Shown here in pieces: positions 1 to 6,539 of a stretch of DNA of 18,715 nucleotides. The position numbers were made by a program, and so were the translations under genes. The notes beneath the pieces are model-generated. The model had not been told where the DNA came from. It made no database searches and worked only from the letters and a program-made list of their open reading frames with translations. The DNA lies in assembly GCA_020429545.1 (NCBI GenBank), contig JAGQLF010000015.1, forward strand, positions 1 to 18,715, in the 5' to 3' direction. Each line of letters opens with the position of its first letter. Within the stretch, counting starts at the first letter, position 1. The stretch comes from Candidatus Dojkabacteria bacterium. GTDB taxonomy: Bacteria; Patescibacteriota; Dojkabacteria; J137.

Positions 1-2
1 CA

Positions 3-137
3 CATACCGATTGGCCGGAACAATTGCGGATTGAATTTGCAAGACGATATATAGACTACACAAAATTTTTAGAACAAAAAGATTCTAGGGAAATTGTATC
101 TGATGAAGTAGAAGAAATTAATGAAATAGATTTTTGA
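3..137 (+). CDS. 3' end of an unidentified protein-coding gene (partial)
   Basis: An open frame enters from the left edge and ends at a TGA at 135-137, leaving about 44 C-terminal residues. The tail reads DWPEQLRIEFARRYIDY and then becomes acidic (several Glu and Asp), ending EINEIDF. The frame lacks stops and has the Glu/Lys/Ile-rich composition of the neighbouring genes, so it is probably real. The 'ARRYID' helix faintly resembles the C-terminal helix of SAICAR synthetases, but this is too little to assign a function. The gene converges on the Fe-S scaffold gene, with only 17 bases between the two stop codons. Confidence 0.6.
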   Translation, partial: HTDWPEQLRIEFARRYIDYTKFLEQKDSREIVSDEVEEINEIDF

Positions 138-154
138 GTTAATTACTCATTGAG

Positions 155-544
155 TTACCTACTAGATTTTAATAATAGTGCACTTTTTAACGTATCTAAT
201 CCAAGCACAATGCACTTCTCTCTTGCAGGTGTTACTTCAAGACCAACAACACCTATCATATCATCATTGTTGAATCCTTCAATTTCTTCTACAGTTTTAC
301 CAACTACAGTTTCGGTTAGCATTGATGCTCCTGCAATACAAAGTGAACAACCTTCACCTGTAAAATTAATGTCTTCTACTCTGCCTTCTCTAACAATAAC
401 TTCCATTTCAATTTCATCACCACAAGTAAGGTTGGATTCTTTAGCTCGGTTTGTGAATTTAAAATTAGTTTTTTCGAAATTTCTTGGATGCTTATAATGA
501 TCTAAAATTTCCAATTGTCTATCATTCATAGGTAATTTTAACAT
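155..544 (-). CDS. Fe-S cluster assembly scaffold, IscU/SufU (NifU N-terminal) family
   Basis: Scaffold or sulfur-relay protein that accepts sulfur from a cysteine desulfurase during Fe-S cluster building in the cytoplasm. The N-terminal 'ILDHYKHPRN' helix is a family signature. The three conserved cysteines are C41 (LTCGDE), C66 (EGCSLCIAGASML) and C111 (AREKC), numbered from the ATG at 544. An extra cysteine sits at C69. C41, Asp43 and C66 match the SufU metal-site pattern, and the last site is Lys-Cys as in SufU rather than the His-Cys of IscU. The C66-C111 spacing of 45 is IscU-like, so the roughly 18-residue SufU insertion is absent. The frame opens with a TTG at 556; ATG 544 is preferred and ATG 529 is possible. 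No desulfurase or SufBCD gene is in the window. Confidence 0.88.
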   Translation of the reverse strand: MLKLPMNDRQLEILDHYKHPRNFEKTNFKFTNRAKESNLTCGDEIEMEVIVREGRVEDINFTGEGCSLCIAGASMLTETVVGKTVEEIEGFNNDDMIGVVGLEVTPAREKCIVLGLDTLKSALLLKSSR

Positions 545-576
545 TATTGAGACCAAATCAGCATACAGAGTTCATT

Positions 577-631
577 GTAATTTGTAGTTATTGATAGTGA
601 TTAATAACAATAACTGACTATAAATCACGAC
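577..631. repeat. Imperfect inverted repeat / RNA hairpin upstream of the Fe-S scaffold gene
   Basis: The arms AGTTATTG (586-593) and CAATAACT (608-615) are perfectly complementary over 8 bp around a 14-base loop. The flanks (GTAATTTGT before, ATAAATCAC after) could extend the stem with mismatches and a small bulge. It lies between the MFS gene's 3' end and the scaffold gene's 5' end. No T-run follows on either strand, so it is not a clear intrinsic terminator. It resembles the longer hairpin at 17005-17066 in arm sequence and loop size. Confidence 0.45.
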
Positions 632-679
632 TACCTGTAAGTAAGTGTATACAATTGATGAAATTAAACTATAAGATTC

Positions 680-1900
680 TTACTGTACTTTCACTTTCTT
701 GTATAGCCAAACAAAACCACCATATACAAAAAACATTATTGGTGCAAAAATCATTACCAACAATCTTATTTGCTCTTCTGCTATAGACATGTCTTGAATT
801 GATCCAAAGATCAAAATAAAAATTGTTAAGAAGACTATTCTAGAAAAAGCATAGATCGATTCAACAATCAGATTCATCTCTAATGTTGATTCATTTTTGA
901 AATCTTTTAGTATTTTTTCTCTTATTCTATAATCAAGATCGGATCTAGCTGGTGTTCCAACAGAATTTGTAAAAGCTAATGCCATTGACCTTAAAACTAA
1001 AAAAGGAACAGTCCAGACAACCGCCATTAAAAAAGTAGAAAATGAGTAAATAAAAAATCCAATATATCCAAGTTGTATTCTAGTTTTTAGTGAGTATTTG
1101 CTATCCATCCAAGCCGTAATTGCAGCAACTAATCCTACAATACTTGCTAAAATTCCGACACCAAATTCTTCTTTTAAAAGTATATATGGAATTATTAGCC
1201 AAAGAACACCATACAAAGACATTACTCCTGTCATTACAAAACTTATGAATGCAAAAGGAATAAAATGTTTATTTTGCAAAATAGATGATATTTCATATGC
1301 ACTAATTTTGCTGACTGCTCTTTGGTTATAATTAAAAGGAATAAATATTGTGACCAAGTAAATAATTCCACCAACTAAGAAAGTCATCTGATAACCACCA
1401 CTAAAACTTATTAATGCACCTGCCAGCGCAGGAATAGCAATCTGAAGAAGCAAATTTATACCTTCCATTAAACTAATAACTTGACCTCTTTCTTTACTCT
1501 GCATTTCTTTTAAATTGAACGAATGCTCAATTGGCCAATACCATCCATGTCCAATTCCCCTGATTATCGCGAACAAAGGGAATAATACGGCAAGGTCATT
1601 GATGTATGCAAGTATTAAGAACATGCTTAAAGCTTGTAACAGTGAAGAGAATCTAAAACTAAACAGGTAGCCAACTCTATCAAGAAAAAAAGTGCAGATA
1701 ACAAAACCAACATATAAGCCAAGCATAAATATCATGTACTCGAGCATCAATGTAAAAATACTGCCAGTTTCCTGAAATAGAAGAATGTAGTAATATGACC
1801 AAACAATAAGATTGGTTAGAACCATAGCAGTTCTAAATGTTATGAATTGATTTAGTAATTGTTTATGTTTTTTTAATGTTTCAGAAATCATTAGATTCAT
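680..1900 (-). CDS. Major facilitator superfamily-like transporter
   Basis: A 406-residue integral membrane protein with about 11-12 hydrophobic helices separated by short charged loops, the length and layout of an MFS carrier. The first predicted helix is near residues 24-42. The pair around residues 98-125 contains an RGIGHGWYWPIEH segment, where MFS proteins often carry a Gly/Pro-rich substrate helix. A basic, hydrophilic central loop near residues 189-200 separates the two halves. The C-terminus is short and basic (YKKVKVQ). Substrate cannot be predicted. ATG 1900 is used; an in-frame ATG at 1891 is a plausible alternative because TATAGA lies 9 bases upstream of it. The gene is divergent from the guanylyltransferase gene, with 53 bases between their starts. 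Confidence 0.8.
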   Translation of the reverse strand: MNLMISETLKKHKQLLNQFITFRTAMVLTNLIVWSYYYILLFQETGSIFTLMLEYMIFMLGLYVGFVICTFFLDRVGYLFSFRFSSLLQALSMFLILAYINDLAVLFPLFAIIRGIGHGWYWPIEHSFNLKEMQSKERGQVISLMEGINLLLQIAIPALAGALISFSGGYQMTFLVGGIIYLVTIFIPFNYNQRAVSKISAYEISSILQNKHFIPFAFISFVMTGVMSLYGVLWLIIPYILLKEEFGVGILASIVGLVAAITAWMDSKYSLKTRIQLGYIGFFIYSFSTFLMAVVWTVPFLVLRSMALAFTNSVGTPARSDLDYRIREKILKDFKNESTLEMNLIVESIYAFSRIVFLTIFILIFGSIQDMSIAEEQIRLLVMIFAPIMFFVYGGFVWLYKKVKVQ

Positions 1901-1941
1901 TCTATAGAAAAAATATCTAATGAGAAAGTTAAATATATGGT

Positions 1942-1947
1942 TATAAT
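1942..1947 (+). promoter_or_regulatory. -10 box TATAAT of manC, implying a leaderless mRNA
   Basis: A perfect TATAAT ends 6 bases before the manC ATG at 1954. With the usual 6-7 base gap from -10 box to start site, transcription would begin at the ATG. There is no room for a ribosome-binding site. A clear -35 box is not seen. Confidence 0.6.
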
Positions 1948-1953
1948 GTTTTT

Positions 1954-3027
1954 ATGAAATTAATAATATTCGCAGGAGGTACTGGAAAAAGGTTCTGGCC
2001 AGTTAGTCGAAAGAATAGTCCAAAACAGTTTTCTTCACTTATATTTGGTAAGCCACTAATAAGAATTAGAATAGAAGTTTTATTGAAGAAGTATAAAGCT
2101 GAAGATATATTTATCAGTACAGGTAGGATATATGAACAAGAAGTAAGAAAATTACTTCCTGAACTTCCACCTAAAAATTTTATTCTCGAACCAGAGATGA
2201 GAGATACAGGTCCTGCTACAGCTTTAGCCGTATCTTATGTTCATAAATTATTCCCTAATGAAAAGGTATGTATTCAATGGTCTGATCAGATAATGAAAGA
2301 TAATAATACATTTTTAAAGGCATTAGAGATAGGAGATAAGATGATTAGAGATGAAACTAAAATTATTTTTTTATCAGTACCTGTAAGATTTCCATCAGTA
2401 CATAGAGGATATATTCAGTATCAAGGTAAAGCTAAAAATATAAATAAAAATATTAAGCAAATAACTTTTAACCAATTTAAAGAAAAACCAGATTTAGAAA
2501 CAGCAAAAAAATATTTTAGTTCCAAACAGTACGGTTGGAATCCAGGTTATTGGATATTAGATCCTGAGTATTTTCTCTCAATTTATAAAGAAAAATATCC
2601 TGAGATATATAACACTGTTAGTAAGATTATAGAAAATAATCTTAAAGGTCCAAGCCTTTTAAAATTTTCTAAACTTGAAAGAATATCAGCCGATTATGCA
2701 TTTGCTGAAAATGTAGAGGCGAAATATGCAAAAATATTAGAATGTAATATGGGATGGAGTGATGTTGGAGAATGGATAAGTTTGAAGGAAGCATTACAAA
2801 AAGATGATAAAAGCAATGTTGTTTCTGGAAATGTAGTAGATATGGGATCAACTGATTCAATTATCTATAATTTAGAAGATAAAAAACTTGTATCTACAAT
2901 TAATCTGGATGGGTTTGTAGTTGTTAATACTAAAGATGTAATTGCAATATTTAGAAAAGAAGACAATTCTTTGTTAAAAGAGTATCTGAAGAATGTAGAA
3001 GAATCTGGAAGAGATGAATATTTATAA
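1954..3027 (+). CDS. manC: Mannose-1-phosphate guanylyltransferase (GDP-mannose pyrophosphorylase)
   Basis: Makes GDP-mannose from mannose-1-phosphate and GTP, the activated sugar for mannosylated or fucosylated surface glycans. The N-terminal nucleotidyltransferase signature is at residues 6-26 (AGGTGKRFWP, then SR and SPKQF). Other family motifs are FKEKP, WNPGYWI (sugar-binding loop) and GWSDVGEW. At 357 residues it has the nucleotidyltransferase domain plus a short C-terminal part, and lacks the phosphomannose-isomerase cupin domain of bifunctional ManC/AlgA proteins. The start codon directly follows a -10 box, consistent with a leaderless transcript. The neighbouring genes are unrelated to sugar-nucleotide metabolism. 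Confidence 0.9.
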   Translation: MKLIIFAGGTGKRFWPVSRKNSPKQFSSLIFGKPLIRIRIEVLLKKYKAEDIFISTGRIYEQEVRKLLPELPPKNFILEPEMRDTGPATALAVSYVHKLFPNEKVCIQWSDQIMKDNNTFLKALEIGDKMIRDETKIIFLSVPVRFPSVHRGYIQYQGKAKNINKNIKQITFNQFKEKPDLETAKKYFSSKQYGWNPGYWILDPEYFLSIYKEKYPEIYNTVSKIIENNLKGPSLLKFSKLERISADYAFAENVEAKYAKILECNMGWSDVGEWISLKEALQKDDKSNVVSGNVVDMGSTDSIIYNLEDKKLVSTINLDGFVVVNTKDVIAIFRKEDNSLLKEYLKNVEESGRDEYL

Positions 3028-3040
3028 AATTAACTATTGA

Positions 3041-3340
3041 TCATTTTATCTTTACATTATTCTCTTTAACTATATCTAAAGCTAGTATATACTCTTGTGT
3101 TTCTGCAAAGTATATTAATAACCAAGTTTTAACATCCATTTTAACTTTAAAGTATTCAGTTCTATAAGGAAAGAAGAGGTCACGTTTAGAATTAAATCTT
3201 CTTGGTTGCTGGGAATCATTTTTTAACGTAAGGAAAAAAAGAAAGTCATGTATTTCGATAAGTGAATCAACTTTGTCTTTCAATAGCTTTTCTAGATGCA
3301 TCCTGTACTCGTTTTGGTATTTGATACGCTTTCTTTCCAC
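3041..3340 (-). CDS. Small basic protein overlapping a ribbon-helix-helix gene (toxin candidate)
   Basis: A 99-residue frame opening with GTG at 3340; the only internal ATG near the N-terminus is at 3301, giving 86 residues. It overlaps the upstream gene by 74 bases with GTG or 35 with ATG, so the two are probably translationally coupled. The product is basic and predicted mixed alpha/beta: an N-terminal helix (EKLLKDKVDSLIEIHDF), several beta strands (TWLLIYFAE, YILALDIV) and a Lys-rich C-terminus. Size, gene order and the strand-rich second half suit a RelE/ParE-like toxin, but no catalytic motif is recognisable and the call rests on context. It converges on manC, with 13 bases between the stops. 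Confidence 0.5.
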   Translation of the reverse strand: MERKRIKYQNEYRMHLEKLLKDKVDSLIEIHDFLFFLTLKNDSQQPRRFNSKRDLFFPYRTEYFKVKMDVKTWLLIYFAETQEYILALDIVKENNVKIK

Positions 3341-3557
3341 CCATTAACTTATTTACAAGTAATATAAGGTCTTCTTCCGTTCCAAGTTGATCTATCCCCA
3401 GTTTTTGAGACTTTAATCGATTATATTCTTTACGAGCAAGATACCGCATTAAAGTAGCCTTATTATCGTGCCCTTCTGCTTCAACTATGTAATCAATTTT
3501 TGCTTCTAGATCCTCATCAACTGACACATGAATTATAGATCTTTTATTTTGCTTCAT
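3267..3557 (-). CDS. Ribbon-helix-helix-like DNA-binding protein (antitoxin candidate)
   Basis: About 96 residues from the ATG at 3557 (a GTG sits directly before it). Residues 7-50 have the ribbon-helix-helix layout: a strand (RSIIHVSVDEDL), helix A (EAKIDYIVEAEG), then a polar turn (HDNKAT) and helix B (LMRYLARKEYNRL). The C-terminal half is charged and may bind a partner. RHH proteins act as dimers that bind DNA through the N-terminal strand and often repress their own operon. Upstream there is AT-rich repeated sequence and a 10-base-phased TGTAAC repeat. The gene overlaps the next small ORF, as in toxin-antitoxin operons. The fold call is by eye. Confidence 0.6.
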   Translation of the reverse strand: MKQNKRSIIHVSVDEDLEAKIDYIVEAEGHDNKATLMRYLARKEYNRLKSQKLGIDQLGTEEDLILLVNKLMGGKKAYQIPKRVQDASRKAIERQS

Positions 3558-3570
3558 CACTTTGCTACAA

Positions 3571-3606
3571 GTTATATATATTAATATATTAATATACTAA
3601 TATATA
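3571..3606. repeat. 8-bp AT-rich tandem repeat in the promoter of the RHH gene
   Basis: Consecutive units ATATTAAT, ATATTAAT and ATACTAAT run through 3578-3601, flanked by more TATATA. The region is 14-50 bases upstream of the RHH ATG. It contains a weak minus-strand -10 candidate (TATAAC, 3576-3571) and could serve as promoter, operator or a DNA-melting element. Confidence 0.5.
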
Positions 3607-3620
3607 CATTGTCAATATTA

Positions 3621-3650
3621 TGTTACTTAGTGTAACGCAATGTAACGCTT
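3621..3650. promoter_or_regulatory. Three TGTTAC/TGTAAC sites at exact 10-base spacing, possible operator
   Basis: Consecutive decamers TGTTACTTAG, TGTAACGCAA and TGTAACGCTT begin at 3621, 3631 and 3641, putting each site on the same face of the helix. The first two also form an inverted repeat, GTTAC-5 bases-GTAAC. The block lies 64-94 bases upstream of the RHH gene and just past the 3' end of valS, an expected place for autoregulatory binding of an RHH protein. This role is inferred. Confidence 0.5.
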
Positions 3651-3669
3651 ATTAATGAAGTATAATAAT

Positions 3670-6489
3670 TTACCACTTTGTATAAAGTAGACTCTCATAG
3701 TCCCCACTTTCTTTTGGAACTGCACTCCAAATAGTTTCAGTAACAAAAGGAATAAATGGATGAAGCATTTTTAGATAGGTCTTTAGTGCAAAAAGTAAAA
3801 CTTTCTGAGCTTCTGCTTTCTCTTCAGCTTTAGGTTCACTAATTGTTTCCCCCGTCTCCTTATCTTTAAAGGTGTAAATTAAAGGCTTAAGAGCTTCTAC
3901 ATGTATGTCTGCAAACTCATGCCAGAAATTTTGATAAAGATTAGAAGTTGCTAATCCAAATTCAAAGTCTTCAATATTTTTAGTAATATGTTCTTTTGTT
4001 TCAATAACATGGTTATACAAAGCTTTTACTTCATCTATTTTTAAATCAGATTCTTTTAGATCATATACAGATTTATCTTCTTCTTTCATATCTTCTAAAT
4101 TCATTAAAACAAATTTAGAGGCATTCCAAATCTTATTATTAAACTGCTTAAAGTTTTTTAGCTTATCAAATGTCATTGCATAATCACTACCAGCTGAATT
4201 TTGATAGAAGTAAACCATTCTTACTGCATCTGTTCCATATTGCTCTCTAACTTCATCAATATTTACAAGATTTCCTTTTGATTTACTCATCTTTTGCCCA
4301 TCTGTTCCCTTAACTAATCCATGCAAATATACGTCTTTAAACGGTATATCATCTTGAGTTATATGAGAGAACATCATCATTCTAGAAACCCAGTTTTCTA
4401 AAATATCAAAACCTGTTTCCATCACATCTGTTGGGTAAAAAGTATCCATCAATCCAAATACAGTTAATGTTGCAAATGGCCATTGACCAGAACTAAACCA
4501 AGTGTCTAGAACATTGTCATCTTGATGCCAGCTACTAGCTTCTGGCTTTTCAAGTTGCACACGCATGTGATCTTTATTTGTAGGATCTAAAGTGATCCAC
4601 TCACCATCAATATTTATAACACTTTGAATCTCTCCTTCGTCGTTAATTCTTTCTTCAACCTCACCTGCATACCAAACTGGCATTCTATAACCCCACCAAA
4701 GACTTCTAGAAATTGCCCAATCTCTTAAATTCTCCATCCATGAATAGAAAGCTTTCTCCATATTTTCTGGGTGAATTCGAAGGCGAGGATGGCCATCCTC
4801 GCTTACATTCCTAACCATATCGATAACAGGTTCTTTTAATCTTTCTACATCAACAAACCATTGAGAAGACATCATTGGCTCAACAATTGCTTTTGTTCTC
4901 TCACTAATCAAAATATTTTGCATTAGTTTCTCTGTTTTTACTAATGCTCCACTCTCCTCTAAATCTTTAATAATTTCTGGCATTACTTTCATGTAAACCT
5001 GACCTTTATACTTTTCAGGTACTGGTCCATGTAATTGGATGTCTTGTCCAATTACATTAATGTAGCCAATTTTGCCGATTTTTTCTAAAACACTTGACGA
5101 TAACACCTCCCGTCTTCCACCTTCGGTGGAATCCACCCTCCTCGAGGAGGGAATATTATTAATTTGCTCATTCCACTCAAGCATTATTTGATAGTCATCA
5201 AGTGCATGTGCTGGAGTAATTTTTAGTGCTCCTGTTCCAAAGTCTTTTTCAACTCTATGACTTGTGATGATTGGAATTTCTCTATTAGCTAATGGAATAA
5301 TTACTTTCTTTCCAATTAAATCTTTATATCTTTCATCACTAGGATTTACAGCTACAGCAGTATCTCCAAACATAGTTTCAGGTCTAGTAGTTGCTACTTC
5401 AATAAATTCACTATTCTGAAGCTCTGAAGGTTTCACTGGAAATTCCAATTCAATTGCAATAGCTCCATTCTTCTTTAATTTTTCACCATACCCATCAGCT
5501 AATTTCTCATATTGTTCAATCATCTCATCATATGAATTAGGTACATCATTTTTATTTGTATATATCTTAGAAAAATCTTCTCTCTTAAAAAATTCATTTG
5601 AATCTTCATACACTCTTACAGCTTTAACCTTCATATGAAGATGATTACCTTTGTTTTTATCAAAACAAATTAGGTCATCGCCAGCTTTAATATCCCCAAA
5701 GAATCTGTCTGGTTCATCTGGATTCAATACTCTACTCTCTACTGTCTTAGATCCATCTCTAATAGAATTAAGAATCTTTTCGTGGTAAAAATTTATTTTC
5801 CATAAACGATGTTTCACGAGTGGATACCTCAAATTATATATGGTTCCTTCCCTCTCTAATCTCTCACACTGGTTATCTGCTAATGTAGACCTTGCTTTTG
5901 GGTCCCAATTAATAATTCTTACTCCTTTATAAATCATTCCATCATCAAACATTTTCACAAATGTAGACAAAACAATATCCACTACTCTTTCATCTAGCGT
6001 AAAGAGATTTCTATCAAAGTCTGCAGACAAACCAATTTCCTGCTCGTCCTTCAACGCCTTCTTCATATTCTCTTGGTTAAATTCCATCATCATGTTGTAG
6101 AATTCTTCTCTTTCTAAATCAAACTTTCTAATTTTTTTCTTTTCTAAAACTTCTCTAACAAAAACCCCTTCTCCCTCTAAACCTGCGTGGTCTTTTCCTG
6201 GAATCATTAAAACCTTCTTACCGTTCATTCTTTGATATCTTGCCATTGCATCTTGGTAAGCATAACCTGAAAGATTACCAATATGAGGCCGACCGTATGC
6301 ATTTGGTGGTGGGCAGATTAAACTCCATGGAGTTCGGCTATCTTTTTTCATTTCTTCCAAAGACATAACCTCTGAGGTTTCAGGGTTAAATTCTGGTTTA
6401 TACATTTTTTTATCTAGCCAGTTCTTTAGAATCTTTTCTTCATGTTCTTTGTGGTTGTAGGGTCCGTCGGGTAATCTATTTGTTTTCAT
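3670..6489 (-). CDS. valS: Valyl-tRNA synthetase with an ASCH-like domain inserted in the editing domain
   Basis: Charges tRNA-Val. The class I active site is seen as HIGN at residues 69-72 and KMSKS at 733-737; WISRSLWWG-type and DTWFSSGQWP motifs mark ValRS. The editing (CP1) domain has ATTRPETMFGDTAVAV (366-381) and GTGALKITPAH, with Lys423, Thr425 and Asp432 retained at deacylation positions. Residues about 229-350 are an extra domain with GSKTVESR (246-253), matching the GxKxxExR motif of ASCH/PUA-like domains, and IKAGDDLICF after it. A second insert (about 443-468) is encoded by a GC-rich palindromic element. The protein ends at YTKW after the anticodon-binding domain, without the usual ValRS C-terminal coiled-coil arm. 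The ATG lies 6 bases after a TATAAT, so the mRNA is probably leaderless. Confidence 0.95.
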   Translation of the reverse strand: MKTNRLPDGPYNHKEHEEKILKNWLDKKMYKPEFNPETSEVMSLEEMKKDSRTPWSLICPPPNAYGRPHIGNLSGYAYQDAMARYQRMNGKKVLMIPGKDHAGLEGEGVFVREVLEKKKIRKFDLEREEFYNMMMEFNQENMKKALKDEQEIGLSADFDRNLFTLDERVVDIVLSTFVKMFDDGMIYKGVRIINWDPKARSTLADNQCERLEREGTIYNLRYPLVKHRLWKINFYHEKILNSIRDGSKTVESRVLNPDEPDRFFGDIKAGDDLICFDKNKGNHLHMKVKAVRVYEDSNEFFKREDFSKIYTNKNDVPNSYDEMIEQYEKLADGYGEKLKKNGAIAIELEFPVKPSELQNSEFIEVATTRPETMFGDTAVAVNPSDERYKDLIGKKVIIPLANREIPIITSHRVEKDFGTGALKITPAHALDDYQIMLEWNEQINNIPSSRRVDSTEGGRREVLSSSVLEKIGKIGYINVIGQDIQLHGPVPEKYKGQVYMKVMPEIIKDLEESGALVKTEKLMQNILISERTKAIVEPMMSSQWFVDVERLKEPVIDMVRNVSEDGHPRLRIHPENMEKAFYSWMENLRDWAISRSLWWGYRMPVWYAGEVEERINDEGEIQSVINIDGEWITLDPTNKDHMRVQLEKPEASSWHQDDNVLDTWFSSGQWPFATLTVFGLMDTFYPTDVMETGFDILENWVSRMMMFSHITQDDIPFKDVYLHGLVKGTDGQKMSKSKGNLVNIDEVREQYGTDAVRMVYFYQNSAGSDYAMTFDKLKNFKQFNNKIWNASKFVLMNLEDMKEEDKSVYDLKESDLKIDEVKALYNHVIETKEHITKNIEDFEFGLATSNLYQNFWHEFADIHVEALKPLIYTFKDKETGETISEPKAEEKAEAQKVLLFALKTYLKMLHPFIPFVTETIWSAVPKESGDYESLLYTKW
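4783..4802. repeat. Perfect 20-bp palindrome inside valS
   Basis: GCGAGGATGGCCATCCTCGC is self-complementary over all 20 bases and is GC-rich in an AT-rich gene. It encodes part of the SEDGHPR segment before the conserved RIHPENMEKAFYSWM block. The local protein length hardly exceeds that of other ValRS, so any inserted material is at most a few codons. Confidence 0.6.
5104..5153. repeat. In-frame GC-rich double-palindrome element within valS
   Basis: Two palindromes sit side by side: TTCCACC-TTC-GGTGGAA (5115-5131) and the perfect 16-mer CCCTCCTCGAGGAGGG (5136-5151). The block is far richer in G+C than the flanking sequence. On the coding strand it encodes a low-complexity basic stretch (PSSRRVDSTEGGRREV, near residues 447-462) at a variable point of the editing domain. 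The reading frame is kept. Similar GC-rich palindromes occur between genes of many CPR genomes (from memory), so this looks like a mobile or dispersed repeat tolerated inside a gene, as with Rickettsia palindromic elements. Confidence 0.7.
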
Positions 6490-6495
6490 ATGTGT

Positions 6496-6501
6496 ATTAT
6501 A
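6496..6501 (-). promoter_or_regulatory. -10 box TATAAT of valS, implying a leaderless mRNA
   Basis: On the minus strand a perfect TATAAT ends 6 bases before the valS ATG (6489). No Shine-Dalgarno sequence can fit between the expected start site and the ATG. Confidence 0.6.
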
Positions 6502-6539
6502 ACTTGAAATTGTTAATGAACAAAGCTAAGGGGTTTGAG

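Noticed and set aside
3..137. C-terminus of SAICAR synthetase (purC)
   Set aside because: Only a short ARRYID-like helix resembles it; too little sequence remains and no purine genes are nearby.
150..497. Open frame of 115 codons on the plus strand
   Set aside because: It lies wholly antisense to the IscU/SufU gene, whose conserved motifs are clear, and its Ser/Thr/Pro-rich translation has no recognisable pattern.
3571..3650. CRISPR array or replication-origin iterons
   Set aside because: Units are only 8-10 bases, too short for CRISPR and without spacers; there is no initiator gene. An operator for the adjacent RHH gene is simpler.
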